DNA of 59,300 bases. Origin: Pigoraptor vietnamica (Eukaryota > Opisthokonta > Filasterea). Below, one piece after another: positions 8,851 to 21,300 of the stretch; the first letter of the stretch is position 1; each line of letters begins with the position of its first letter. The position numbers and the translations under genes were made by a program. The DNA lies in NCBI GenBank assembly GCA_943704525.1, contig CALSCQ010000082.1:1-59300 (forward strand), in the 5' to 3' direction. The notes beneath the pieces are model-generated. The model was not told the origin of the DNA and did no database searches. It saw only the letters and a program-made list of their open reading frames with translations.

Positions 8851-11800
8851 ATGTCATCCGAAATGGCCACCATGACGGCGCCGGGCGTCCTCGAGGGACC
8901 CCTAAACAAATGGACAAACTACGGTGCGTCGTTGCTTCACCTGCGTCCGTGTTGCGCATGAACTGCAGTGTGCTGCGTCGGAGTTTGGCGGGCTGGGCAT
9001 TGAGAAGAGTGTTCTCGTTTTGCGCAGTGAGCGGTTGGCAGTACCGGTGGTTCGTGCTCGATACGGCAGCAGGAGAGCTCTCGTACTACACCGGGAAGAA
9101 CCGCGGCGGCAAATGCAGGGGCCGCCTCAGCGTGGCGAGCATGGACGTGTCCCTGGACGAGGGCGAGGACAGCCTCTTCTCTGTCGTCTCTGGGTCCGAG
9201 TCGTACTTTCTGCGCGCAAAGAGTGACGAGGAGCGCATGAAGTGGGTCACCGCCATTAACGACGCCAAGCGGCGCCTCAACATTGAGCGCAGGGGGTCGC
9301 AGCCATCGTCTGTGGGGGTGGTCGGCTCGCCCGCGGGACCTTCGATTGCGCCCGTGGCCTTGACGCCGGCGTCCCTCTCGACGCTTCCTGCGGGTCCCGT
9401 GCCCCTGCAGACGCAAGGTCCTGTCATCTCCGCGGAGACTCCCACGGGCGCAAGCCGCACGCGTGCCATGACGACTTCGCTGCACAACAAGCTGATTGAG
9501 GCACAGACGTATCGCCGCCTGCTGGAGCAGCAGCTCGAGGGTCTCTACGTCTCCCTCACGCAGAACGACGGCGCCGTGGTGCAGCTCGACACGTCCGCGA
9601 ACCTCGTGGCCTCGGACGACCCACGCGCAACCATCACGGTCGCGCGCACGACGTGGACGGCCATGTTCCGCGCCTTTGATCAGTGCCTGTCGATCATTGC
9701 GTCGGGCGAGGGCGTCGAGGCGATGCGGCGGCCGTCGGACGCTGCTCGGGCGCGCTCTGGAAGCGATCACGGGTCGCAGTCCCCCGGTCGCCGCGCCGGC
9801 CACCGCACGGCCACGATGCGGCACGCGTCCAAGGGCGGCGAGGAGGACGATGAGGACGAGTTTTACGACGCCGACGATTGGCTGTCCGACGACGGCGAGG
9901 GCAACGACGGGAGCGGGGAAGGGACGGAGGGCGGACCCTCCCCGAGCGGCGGACCGACGGGTGGATGGGCGACGGGCCCGTACAAGGACTACGACCCGGA
10001 CGCCGACGACGGCCTTTCGGACGAGGACGGGTCGAACAGCGAGCACAAGAGCGTGATTCTGCACCTGCTGTCGCAGCTGCGGATTGGCATGGACCTGACG
10101 AAGGTCGTCCTGCCCACGTTCATCCTCGAGAGGCGGTCGCTGCTGGAGATGTACGCCGATTTTTTCGCGCACGCCGACTTCTTTGTCACGTGAGTGTCGG
10201 CGGCATGTGCGGGCACCTTGGCACGTGCGTCTCTCTCTGTTCGGTAGTGTCGACCGATCTGTGCGACTAATTGGGACTTGTGTGGCCGCGCAGCATTCCG
10301 GACTTTGCCGATCCCGCGGACCGCATGATGCAGGTGGTGCGCTGGTACCTCTCCTCCTTCCACGTGGGACGCAAGGTGAGGGGCGCGAGCGTGTACACAT
10401 GTCACGTGTGTGCGAACAGTGTTGATCGCATGGTCGACTGTATGTGGCCGTGCTTTTGTTGATGTTAGTAGCGGTTGTGTAGACGTGCGTGTGCATGTGT
10501 CACATTGTGCGCGAACTGTGGATGCTGCAGATGCGCGTAGCCATGTTAGTCGCGTGCTATGTGGTGTACAAGGGGATTGTTTTGTTCTCTGTTGTTGAGT
10601 GTGCGTGGTGTGCCCCGCGCAGAGCACGGTGGCCAAGAAGCCGTACAATCCAATCATCGGCGAAACCTTCCGCTGCGCGTACAACCTCGAGGACATCAAC
10701 TGCGGCTCGCTGTCGTTCATCGCGGAACAGGTGTCGCACCATCCGCCCGGTGAGCATGCGTGTATTCGCTGCGCTCTCGATTTGCTGAGATTGCGCGCCG
10801 CCAATAGTTTGCCGTCTGTCGGATGTGTGTTTGCGAGGTCTCGCCTCACAAAGTATGTGTACCGCAGTGTCCGCCTTCTATGCGGAGGACAAGGAGAAGG
10901 GCATCGCGCTTAACGCGCACATCTGGACAAAGTCAAAGTTCCTCGGCATGTCGGTGGGCGTGCTCAACGTCGGCTACGGCCTCGTCACGCTCACGAAGCT
11001 TGGAGAGACGTACCGCATCACCTTCCCTGACGCCTACGCCCGCTCGATTCTCACTGTGCCGTGGGTGGAGCTCGGCGGGAAGACCACGATCACGTGCGAG
11101 AAGACGGGCTACCAGGCGCAGATCGAGTTCCTCACCAAGGTGTGTGGCGCGCTGTCTTGCGCCCCTTCTTGTGTGCGAATCTTTGTCGTGTGCGTGCCAG
11201 AGTGCGCTTGTGTGCGCCTGATGATGCCCGTGCGCTCTACCTCATCTGCCTCACTCGCCGCAGCCTACCTTTGGCAAGCCCAACAAGATCACGTGCGAGG
11301 TGTCGCAAGCGGGCAGCGAGCCGTTCGCGCGCATTTTCGGCGAGTGGAACGGCGTCATGTACATCAAGGACAACAAGACGCAGGTGTGCGCTCGGCCTCT
11401 CTGTCCCCTCTGTGTGCCCTCCCCCTCACCGTGCAGGCTCCTCGTACAGCTACGGCTGTGTGTTGACTCTCACTCTCTGCAGGAGACAAAGGTCTTTATC
11501 GATACGAAGGCGCTTCCCATCATCCGAAAGCAAGTGCCGCGCGTCAGCGAGCAGATTGAGTTCGAGTCTCGACGGTGCGTTGGGGTGTACCTTTTCCTTG
11601 CGCCCTCACAACCCTTTCGACCCGTTCGCTAATTCGCTGAGACCGACGTTAATTTTTTTTTTTTTTTTTAAATTAACCGCTCGGTGCAGTCTGTGGAAGG
11701 AGGTCACCGAGGCATTGCGAGTGGGCGATGTGGCACGCGCGACCGAATTCAAGATGAAGCTCGAGGCCCGCCAGCGCAGCGAAGAGCGGGAGCGAAAGGA

Positions 11801-11918
11801 GAAGAACGAGGTGTTCCAGCCCGCCCTCTTCAACCCCACAGAGGACGGCTGGATGTACAAGACTCCCATCGAAGGGTTCATGCAGGCCGGGCCCGCGGGC
11901 GACGACGGGGCGATTTGA
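8851..11918 (+). CDS. Oxysterol-binding protein-related protein (ORP9/10/11 type): PH, FFAT-like motif and ORD
   Basis: Eight exons: 8851-8923, 9028-10189, 10294-10375, 10623-10749, 10868-11139, 11264-11383, 11483-11574 and 11690-11918, giving 718 residues. A PH domain occupies about residues 12-110 ([40 protein letters not shown]), closest in layout to ORP9/10/11. An acidic linker holds EFYDADD (302-308), a good FFAT-like motif for binding VAP proteins on the ER. The sterol/PI4P transfer domain has [11 protein letters not shown] and the fingerprint EQVSHHPP (474-481), then [12 protein letters not shown] and [10 protein letters not shown]. The protein should exchange lipids at ER-Golgi or ER-endosome contacts. 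The start ATG at 8851 is followed by two more in-frame ATGs. The last intron carries a T17 run (11653-11669). Confidence 0.93.
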
Positions 11919-12376
11919 GCGCGCTGTCTGCTGTTTAATTAACTGTCTGTTCGCGTGCCACTTGCGAGCAATTTGTGGATGACACTGGGGAGAAGGAGAA
12001 GGAGAGGGGCGGGGAATGTTCGTTCGAGCGCTTTCCGTGACGCCTGTCGAGGAAGGTGAGTCCGTCTAAATTGCCATTGGGCCGTTGCGTGTCCTCTACC
12101 TTTACTATTAACTGCGGTTTCAACGTACGGTGGATGTTTCGGCTCGTTATCCTTATGATAACCGCCGCAATCGGGTGAATGTTTGCGGATGTTATCACTT
12201 GTCTGAGCACTCCCGGATGTGCAGTCCCCTTCGAACGATAACAGCAGGCAATTAGCGACCCTCTCCTCCCCCGTCTTCATTCTGAATCCCCTCTCTGACT
12301 GAAACCTTCTTCTTTCATCGTGCACTCTTCGTGGCGCGTACTTCCTTTCCAAACGTCTCTCTATTCTGCCGCCAAC
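11919..12376. other. Intergenic region before the giant intronless gene
   Basis: These 458 bp lie between the ORP stop and the giant gene's start, with both genes on the plus strand. They must carry the ORP terminator and the promoter of the giant gene. Purine-rich (gagaaggagaaggagagg) and pyrimidine-rich stretches are present, but I recognise no defined element. Confidence 0.35.
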
Positions 12377-15300
12377 ATGGGCCGGCAGCGCCTTCTCATT
12401 GCGTTGACCGCCTTCCTCGCGGTCGCTCTTTGTCCCCATGGCCTCTATGCCGACAACCCCTCTTCTCAGTCGCCTCGCTGGTCGCTCAACCTGGGCGCGG
12501 GCTATCGCGGGGAGACAACGTCGTCCCTCTGCGACGTCCTTGACGCAGTCGTGGCGAACCCTACGTCCCCGGACGGCTTCGCAATTCCCTCGCTGCAACA
12601 ACTGACGTGGGTAGCGGCGGCGTGCAACAACGCGCGCGACATTACGGACGTCCAGTATGCGTCGGGCTGGGAGGCGTCGGAGTTTGCGGTCGATGGCATT
12701 CCTCAGCTTGTCGCCACCCTCGCGTCGCCCGAAGTGTCCCGCTCGGTGCAGGCGTCCCTTGGGGACGACGGACTCCCCAGCGTCACCGTCACCGTCGCTT
12801 TTCGCGGTATGTTGACGGGGACAGCCGGCGGCACGTCCTTCAGTGCCGGCTTTGAAGGTACTGTGAGTCTTGTCGTCGGCGGCGTCCCGTCTGCGCTTGC
12901 GGGCCACGGTGCATTTGCCTGGAGGGGCGCACTGTCCGGTGAGCCTTCGGGAACGTCGCTGCTGTTCGACGACGACTTGTTTGACGGCGTGGCCCCGTCG
13001 CTCATCGTCGACCTCGCGCACCAAGCGCCGGATGCGACTGCCGTGAATGCGCTTGTGGCGGCCGTGTCGCACGCCGCGCACATTCGCGCCGTGCTCGACG
13101 ATTTCAGCGCCCTCCCCACTGGCGCAATGCCTAGCATCCGCGGGGCGTTCCCCGACTACCGCTCCCTGCCTCAGCTCGGTGAGGATCACGTGGTTGTCGG
13201 GCGCCTGCTCCTCCGGGACGGGTCGCTCGTGCCGGGTGCGTTGCTTCGCGCAACCTCGGTGTCCCCCAACCCGACGCAACTCTCGACGATCGCTGCCACG
13301 GTTCGCCAAGCCGCTACAGGCCTCTCGCGCGGACTCTGCGACGACGTGCGCGTCGCAAATGCCACGCTATCGGCGTCGGTGAGCGCAGCCATGTTCTTCG
13401 ATGGCACCACATTACGTCGAGTGGCTGTGTCGGCGTCGACCAGCGCCGTCCTGCAGTGCGTCGTGGACGACTCGGCGGTGGGCTTCCTGTCGCTGGCGCT
13501 GTCCGTGGGCGTGGACGCCTCCAAGCCACCCGCCGCGTGGCCGGCAACGGTCTTCCTGCAAGATTCGGTCGCCGCCGTCGCGATGACCAAGGCCGCGCGC
13601 CTGTCGCCGCGTGGGTTCGTTGGCGCATACATTGCCGTCTCAATTGGGGGCATCACGCGTCCATTCACGGCCATGCGCTCCAACATCTTCGGCGACGACG
13701 GCGCAGGCATACTGTTACCCGACATTTCCCTCGACTCGGCGACCACGCTCGCGTCCGTTGCGGGCGCCATTCGCCGTCTCGTTTCTCAGGATATCCCCCA
13801 GCTTGACGCCGCCGTCGAGGCTGTGCTGGCAGACGACCGAACCCGCGAAATCTTCGACGCGTACCGCGTGGGCTGCAAGACGCCGACGCTCATCGGCCTG
13901 TTGACTGCGGCATTTAGTGCGTGGGCGCACGGCACGGTGAGCCTGCGGCTGCGTGTGGGCGGGAGCGCGCTCTCCTCGCGGCACGTTGACCTGTCTGCCG
14001 CGCTGTCGTTCGCCGTCGACCTGCAAATCGGGGTGCAAGTCCATTCTACCTCGTGGGCGGACATCGACTGGCTCTCCGCACGGCTGCACGGTGCACTGGA
14101 GAGTGGCTTCCGCACGATTTCGGAATACGTAAAGAACGTCCTGAGCGGAGGAACGTTTTCCATGCCGAGTCTCAAGTCGGCGAAAGTCGCCGCAATCGAC
14201 ATCAAGGGGTTCGTCGCCGCGTCACTCAACGTCTCGGTTGATGCGGCCGGCGTCGTTGTGCACGCAGCGGCGGCCGGCGCAGTGGACTCGCAGTTGTCCG
14301 CGGTCGTGTCGGTTGACTTCGAAGAGGGTCGGCAGCTACTCTTGTTCTCGGGCGCCACGTTCGTCTGGGACTCGGGGTCCAACGAGACGTCGGCCGCCTA
14401 TTCGAGTGCGCACACCAGCTTGTATCGCCGTTTCCTGTGCACGCCCTCGGGCTTTTTCGTGGACGTCGACGTGGCGATTAGGGACGTGGCCAACAAGCTG
14501 GAGGATGCGATCGCGTCGAAGGCATCTTGGGCGGGCAAGCGCATCATGCCGACGTCGCTGACCGTCGGCACATTTGCCGGAGCGTCGATTGTCGACATTT
14601 GGGACATGCTCTGCAAGCGGATGGCACGCCAGCACTCGGGCTCGGTGGGTTTGGTTGAGCTCTACGTCGGATTGATTTCGCTCATGCGCGACGTCGCGAG
14701 TTGGACCCCCTTTGCCGTCGCCCTTCCGTCGTTCACTTTGCTGTCTGGGAACGTACAAGTGGGCTTCCGCATCTCCGAGATGCAGACGTTCACGATCGAC
14801 CGAGACGCCTGGCCGATGCTGGACACGACGCGACTGCGCGGGTCGGTGCTGGTGCGTGCGGCGTTTGGCTGCGCGCTCAAGAGAGAGTCCCTCGACGTGC
14901 AACTCCATGTGCGCGCGGCCGCAAACATGTCCGGATGGACGGTGCCCTTCCGGATGGACATGATGCCAGGCACTGTGACAGACGGTCACGTCTCGGCGCT
15001 CGTCGACTTGTCCACCACGGGTTCGGTCACGGCGGCGCTCGAATTCGGCGCCCGCGTTGCATTGCGCCCCATGGATGGCGGCGAGCCGTGGCTGGACTTT
15101 AGCGTGCGCGGATTGCGGCTTGCAGTCCGTGACGAGGATTCGCAGACATCGACCCCACCCACGGTTGAGATCCGGACGAGCGCCGACTTCGGAATGGCGC
15201 CCGCGCTGATCGTCGCTGCGCTGAAAGACGTCGTGTTGGGGGCCGCGGCTAAGCTCCAGTCCGGCGCTCTTCGCAACCCGCTCCCTCCGGTCAAAACGGC

Positions 15301-18300
15301 GACCCTCGCAAAGGCGGTCGATGCGTTTACGAGGAAGGTGGAGAGATCGTACATGACGTGGTTCAACACGTTTTCCGACGCGGCGCTTGCGGGCTTCGTG
15401 TCGCTGACGTCGGACGTGTGCTTCAAGGCGGTGCCCTATCCGGCGACGATACGCTTCCGGGTGAACGCAAACATCGAGCTCAACTGCGTGGTGGATGCGT
15501 CGGCGGCTACCTCGCTGTCCGCGTTTGAGCAGTCCATCGCCCGTGCTCTCGACGCCTGCGGCGCGTCGGCATTTTTCCGCGTCCAGGTCAACCAAACGGA
15601 CGCAGACGGCAGCTGCGGGGACGTCGCCCTCTACCCCGCAGTCGCCGGTCAGGCGTACAGCGTCGACATGGTCACGTCCGATAAATTTCTCGGTGCCGCC
15701 TCCTTCAACCTGCCGGCGTTTCCCGCGTTCACCGATTGGGACGACCTTGCGCACCTCTTGAATTCCGTGTTCGAGAGCGAGTCCCGCGGCGGCATTCGCC
15801 CATACATCACGACGGTGGACGTCGCGGACCACGTTCCGGAAGCGCTCCGCCCCGTCTTTCCGAGCAGGCTTCCGCTCGTGGGCGTGAACGTCTCATTCGC
15901 AGTGGATGCCGCGGCCTCGCTCGGCGGTGACGGCGCGGCCGATAGCGTCGATGCCTCGAACGCGGAGCTCCGCGCGTCTGTCTTTCTCAGAGGTAGCCGG
16001 GCCGTCAGTTCGGAACTTCGCTCGGCCGCGTCCGTCGGGCTCGCGGCCGTGCTTGGGGCACCGCCGCCGGAGACTGTCATGATCACCACGAAGATGCAGG
16101 GCGACGTGACCCTCGATACCCTCGTCGCTGCGCCGAACAATACGCTCGACGTGGAATTCTCGATCGTCGTCCGCAAGACGCTTCCCGCCGGCGGCTTTTC
16201 CGTCGCCGATGGGAGCGTGCGCGGGAGCCTTACCCTTCAAGCGGGCGCGCGCAGCGAGGACGCGCTTCGAGCGGCATTTGCCTCACTACTTCCGGCCGAG
16301 TGGCGCGGCGTCCTCTCTTTCGACGTCCGCGGCTCTGCCAGCGATCCCACCCCTCAGCTGTGGGTGTCCCTCACGCGAACGGAGGTGTCGCCGGGCGTGT
16401 GGGTAATACCGCGGGGCATCATCGTGATGAACAACCTCCTTCCGGGACTGGCGAGCTACATATCACACGTGCCGCGCTTCCTGGACGTCCTCAAGGTCAC
16501 GCACATGAACATGTCCCTGCAAGCCTCCGCGGTAGGGTCGGCTGAGTCGGCGAATGGGCGCCTCGGCTTTCTCAGCCTCGAAGCGAAGAACGTGGCGGCC
16601 AGTGCGCGCACGGAGGTGGCCCTCGCACTTCGCGAGCCCACGAATGTCAGAAAGCTGCTTCGCGCGTTTGGCGACGTTTCCCTGCTCTCCACCGTGGTCG
16701 ACATTCGCTGGGCGCTCTCCGCCGCCGTCTCTGTCGCGGAAGTGGACTTTGGCGCCGTCGAACTCCACGTGCCCGTCCTCAGCGGGGTTCGCTTTCTGAT
16801 CGATGCCGTGCTGACGCCGGAAAACATGACGGCGACCGCAATGGCACAGGCGACGCAAGATTGGCGAGTGGTCCTGGATCACGCGCTCGACAGCGCCCGC
16901 CTGGCGTTTGAGCGCGTTGCTTCCATCGACTATGCGTCGCCGTGCGGGTGGATCGATGCGGCGCTGATGCTGCACGACGCCGCCGTTTGCTTTCCTCCCG
17001 CGGCGGCGTCGCTGCCGTTCCTCAAGAAAAGCGCGGCGGCAGCGTCGCAAGATGCAGTGGGCCGCTTGCTCGAGAATGTGCGGTCACGCGCGTGCGCGAA
17101 CGGAGAGTCGTGGACGGTCGCAACCATGTGCGCAGTGCTCGACACGGAACTTGGCCAGGGCGCGTGCCGCGCGGTGCGACTGACCGAGGTGTCGCTGGAA
17201 GTTGACGTTGGGTTCTCGAGGGCCGTGTCCTTCGCGGACCAGTTTGCCGTCAACTTTGGCGCCCTTGTGCCCCTCAGTGGCATGAAGGCCGGCGTCGGCA
17301 CCGCGGGCGGGACGACTCTTTCGGCGGCGGTGGACGTGGAATTGCTCCTCTCGGCAGACTGGCGCGGCGGTTCTGAGCCTTCGATTCGCCTGCGACCGCA
17401 GTCGCACATTACCGTCGAGTGCAGCGCGCAAGCCCGCGGCACAGCCAAGCTGTACATTGGCGCCATTTCCGCGTCGTTTGCGAACCTCGATGCGGCTGTG
17501 GGCGTCGACGAACCCGTGACGCTCCGTGCTTGGCTTGACGAAGACGAGAGCCCGTCCGTGTTGTTGACGGGTCACGCGCACCTGTCGGGAACTCTGAACG
17601 CGCTCGGCGAGCCGGTTTGCGACATGGCCATCTCAGTCAATGTCGCGGACGCACTCGACGCGGGCGCTTGGGACGTGAGGGAGTACTGCGAGCCGAGCCT
17701 TGCGGACGCTTGGGAGCGCGTGATCGAGAAGGCCGAGTCGCAACTGGAGAGCTACTACGGCGACGCGGTGGCCGTCGTCCAGCACATCGGCGAGGGCCTC
17801 GAGGGCTTCGCCCAGAGCTTGTTGCCGACGCTCGAGAAGGCGGCGATCCCGTTTCTCGGCGACCTCCTCATGCAGCTGCTCCCCAAGTGGATAACCGGCC
17901 GCTTCGGTGCAGAGGCGCGGCGCCTCCTCACCATTCTCCTCACGGGCCTCGTGGACTCGCTGAAGCACTCGCAAGGGTCGCGCACGATTGACGAGATCCA
18001 GCAATTCATCGTCGACGAGCTCACCCAGTACCTCTGCCAAGTGCTAAAGCCGGACTCGTGCCCGCGGTCTCCGAACGCCACCTCCGACGTGCTCGAGTGG
18101 CCGATGACGTGGACGGAAGCGGTCCGTCCGGACATTCCGGCGCTGAAGTTTGGCATCGGCGGCGGGAACCTGGCGCACCTCGAGGCCAAATGCGAACCCG
18201 AGGCGAGCATTGACGTCGCGTTTAGGGCGTCGATTGTCTTTGACAGGGCGTCGGGCATCACTCTCCGATTTAGCGAGGGCCCCGCGCTCACGGCCCACGT

Positions 18301-21300
18301 CGGAGCGGACCTGGGCAAAGGATGCGTTCTCGAGGGCACGCTCGGGTTCGTCGCGGCCGTTCTGACGGCAGACGACAGCGGGATCTCGGCAGATTTTGCG
18401 TTGTCGCGTGCGGACGGCGAATGGCAGCCGTCGTTCTCGGCATCGGCTAAGCTGGAGGGGGACATCGCGTTCGGCCTGGCCGGGTCCATCGCGGATGCCG
18501 CCTCGTCGAACCCCGACGCGTCGCAAGCTATTCCGCGCTTCGAAGCGCGCATTGGGATTGCGTGGGACGCCGACCTCGAGAGCGGGCTGGGCGCGCCACC
18601 CAAGATAGAGTTTAGCGGGTGCCGTCTCTGCCTGCAGTCCTTCCTCCGACGCATGCTCGGCAGCGCCGCCCGGCCCCTCGAGAACATTCTGGGGCCGCTG
18701 CGGAAGGCGGTGGGACCAGACGGCTTCCTCATGGCGCGCACGCAGCTGCTCGGCGAGATCACGTTCGGGAGGGACATGACGGTCATCGACTTTGCCGCAA
18801 ACATCGAGCGCGTCTACTGCCAGGGCGGCTGCGTCGGCGGCGACTACGATCGGGTCTTCCAGGCGTTGCTGGCCGTGCTCCGGCGGCTCGATACCATCGC
18901 GGGCTTCTGGTCTAGCGATGCCGGCGAGTGCGCGTCGTTCATCAAGCTCGCGGACTTCCACTTTGACCCGAGCGCGCCCGATGTGGACCCCACTATCGTC
19001 GGCGACATTCCCGAGTTTACACTGAACGCCGACGGCCTCTCGCCGGAGCATCTCGCAGCCACGCAGGACCTCTTCGACCACGTCTCCGACGGTGCGGAAT
19101 ACGGCATCAAGCTGCTTATCAACCGCAAGAACGCGGCCTCGTTCATTCTCCGCCTTCTCCGTGGCGACCCGACCTTGGAGCTCGTGCAAGTGTCGGTCGA
19201 GCCGATCATCATCGACATTGGGACGGCGTCGTGGGAGATGGTCGTGTGGTCGCCCCCGATGGTGTGGGTCGGGCTCTCCGTCTCTGCGCGGCTGGAGATC
19301 AACTTTCCCACGCTGGTCATCACGACACGGGGTATTGTCAACGCTTTCAACTCGAAGCGTGTCGCGGACCTCTTGGGGGGCGTCGGAATCCGCGTCTTGA
19401 ACGACGACGGAACGCATTACGCGCCGGTGCGAATGGAGCTCGTCCTCACGGGCTACGCGGGCGTCGGCTTCAATATTGGCGTGATTAAGGTCGGCGGCGA
19501 GGTTGCCGTGAGCCTGCGGGTGGTCGGCGCCATTGTGCTGGGGTCGCCGTCGGGAGACCGCGTCCTCTACTTTGAGGAAGTGCGCCATGCGATGTTACAT
19601 CCGGACCGCCCGATTGTCGGCTTCGACCTCGGCATTGACGTGGTGATAGAGGTACGCCTTCGCGCTTGCGTCCGGCTCTGGCGTCGGAGTCATTGCTGGG
19701 ACTTTGCGAAGCGCGACTGGAAGGTTCCGCTGTACCATCACGACTCGCTCGACGCGGCGCCAAAGCCGTCGATGCTCCGCGACGACGGCAAGCTGAACGC
19801 GGACGTCGCAAGTTACGTCGGAGATACGAAGCCGGTCGTCAAGGTGCACAGCGGCTACGTCGGCATCGTGGGCGACGACAACGCGGGCGATGCGACCGTC
19901 CCCACGCACGGGCGCACTATCTCGTTCTCGGGCCCCCTTCAATTCGAGAGCGAACCGGGCGTGCCGCTTCAGCTGCAGGTCAACGGCCGCGTCGCGAACG
20001 CCATCCACGTGCCCAAGCACGCCGACCTAAGGTACGACGTCGGCCATGACACCGCGGGGCGCGGCGTCCGCATTTCCCCCTCCGGAATGACCACGGACAT
20101 TGGCAGCGCCTCCGAAAGTGGGACGAACTTCCACTTCGGCGCGGAAGGGTGCGCTGGCATCGCCCTAACCAATCTGCGTGGTATTGCGGTGAACGTGGAG
20201 GGGTCGCCGTCGACGATGGCGTTCGAGACGGACGAATCGGCCGAAGTCTTTCTCGGCGGAGTCCCTGTGGCCTACAGGGGCGGCGTTCGCATCGCGGGGC
20301 CTGCGCGCGGCGTTCACGTGTCGGCACGGGCGGCGGAATACAGGGCGGACGCCGCCGCGCTCCGTGCGGACGACGGTCTGCGGGTCTCCCTTGACGATCC
20401 CAACAACGTGCGTAACGTGACCGTGACGACGACGGCGGAGGCGACTTCGACGCTTCGCATCGGCGCTGTTCCGGCCGGACGGTCGCTCCGGGGGTACATG
20501 GGGTCTCAGCGGGACTTTGTCATGGTGGATGAGCTCAACGATGTCGACGGCGATGCACGCGTCGACGGCGCCTCCGGACGAAACGCCGGCAACGTCACCG
20601 CATCGACGCCGGCGGGCGGCATGGTATTGACGCTGGCCAATGGCGTGGTCGTGTCGAAGACGGCGGCAAAGACGACGACGTTCTCCATGCTGCACTTTCC
20701 GGACGTCGCCCTCCATATTGTGGGTCGCGCCGGGGAAGTGACCACTACACGGCTGCTGGGCTCCGCGGACGACTCGTGGATTCGCGTGCGTGGCGTCGGG
20801 AACGGTGGCGACATGGTGTACAACATCACCGACTGCGAGCCAACGGCGCGCCTGGAGGTGCACATGGACGGCCCTGGCACGCACACGCTGTTCGTTACGC
20901 AGGCGGGCGTCATTCACAACGTGCAGTGCACCATTTCAGTGCTCTGCGACGCCGACCACGACGCCGACTGCCGCATTCGCATTGTCGCCGACGCCGAGAC
21001 GCAGCCCGTGACGGTGATCATGCACAACAACAAGCTCGTCGCGTACAACCCCGAGGACTCGCGGCAGTTCTTGACCCTCTACCATTCCAGCGTCCGGAAG
21101 CTCTCGCTCGTCTTGACTCGCATGGCAGGCGTTCCCGCCCATGTGACCAGCATCATCCCGACGCCGTTTCTCGAGACACTCGTCGACTTTTCTTCGAACG
21201 AGAACGCCAACCGCGTTTCCGTCTGCCGTTCCCACAGCGCCATCGTGGCCATCGGGCGGTTCGCGTCGTCCGTCGGACCTTCCGTGTCGGACGTGCCCTG

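Noticed and set aside
12320-12376. Start of the giant protein at the upstream ATG (12320)
   Set aside because: It would place 19 polar residues before a strong signal peptide. The ATG at 12377 gives a normal secretory N-terminus.
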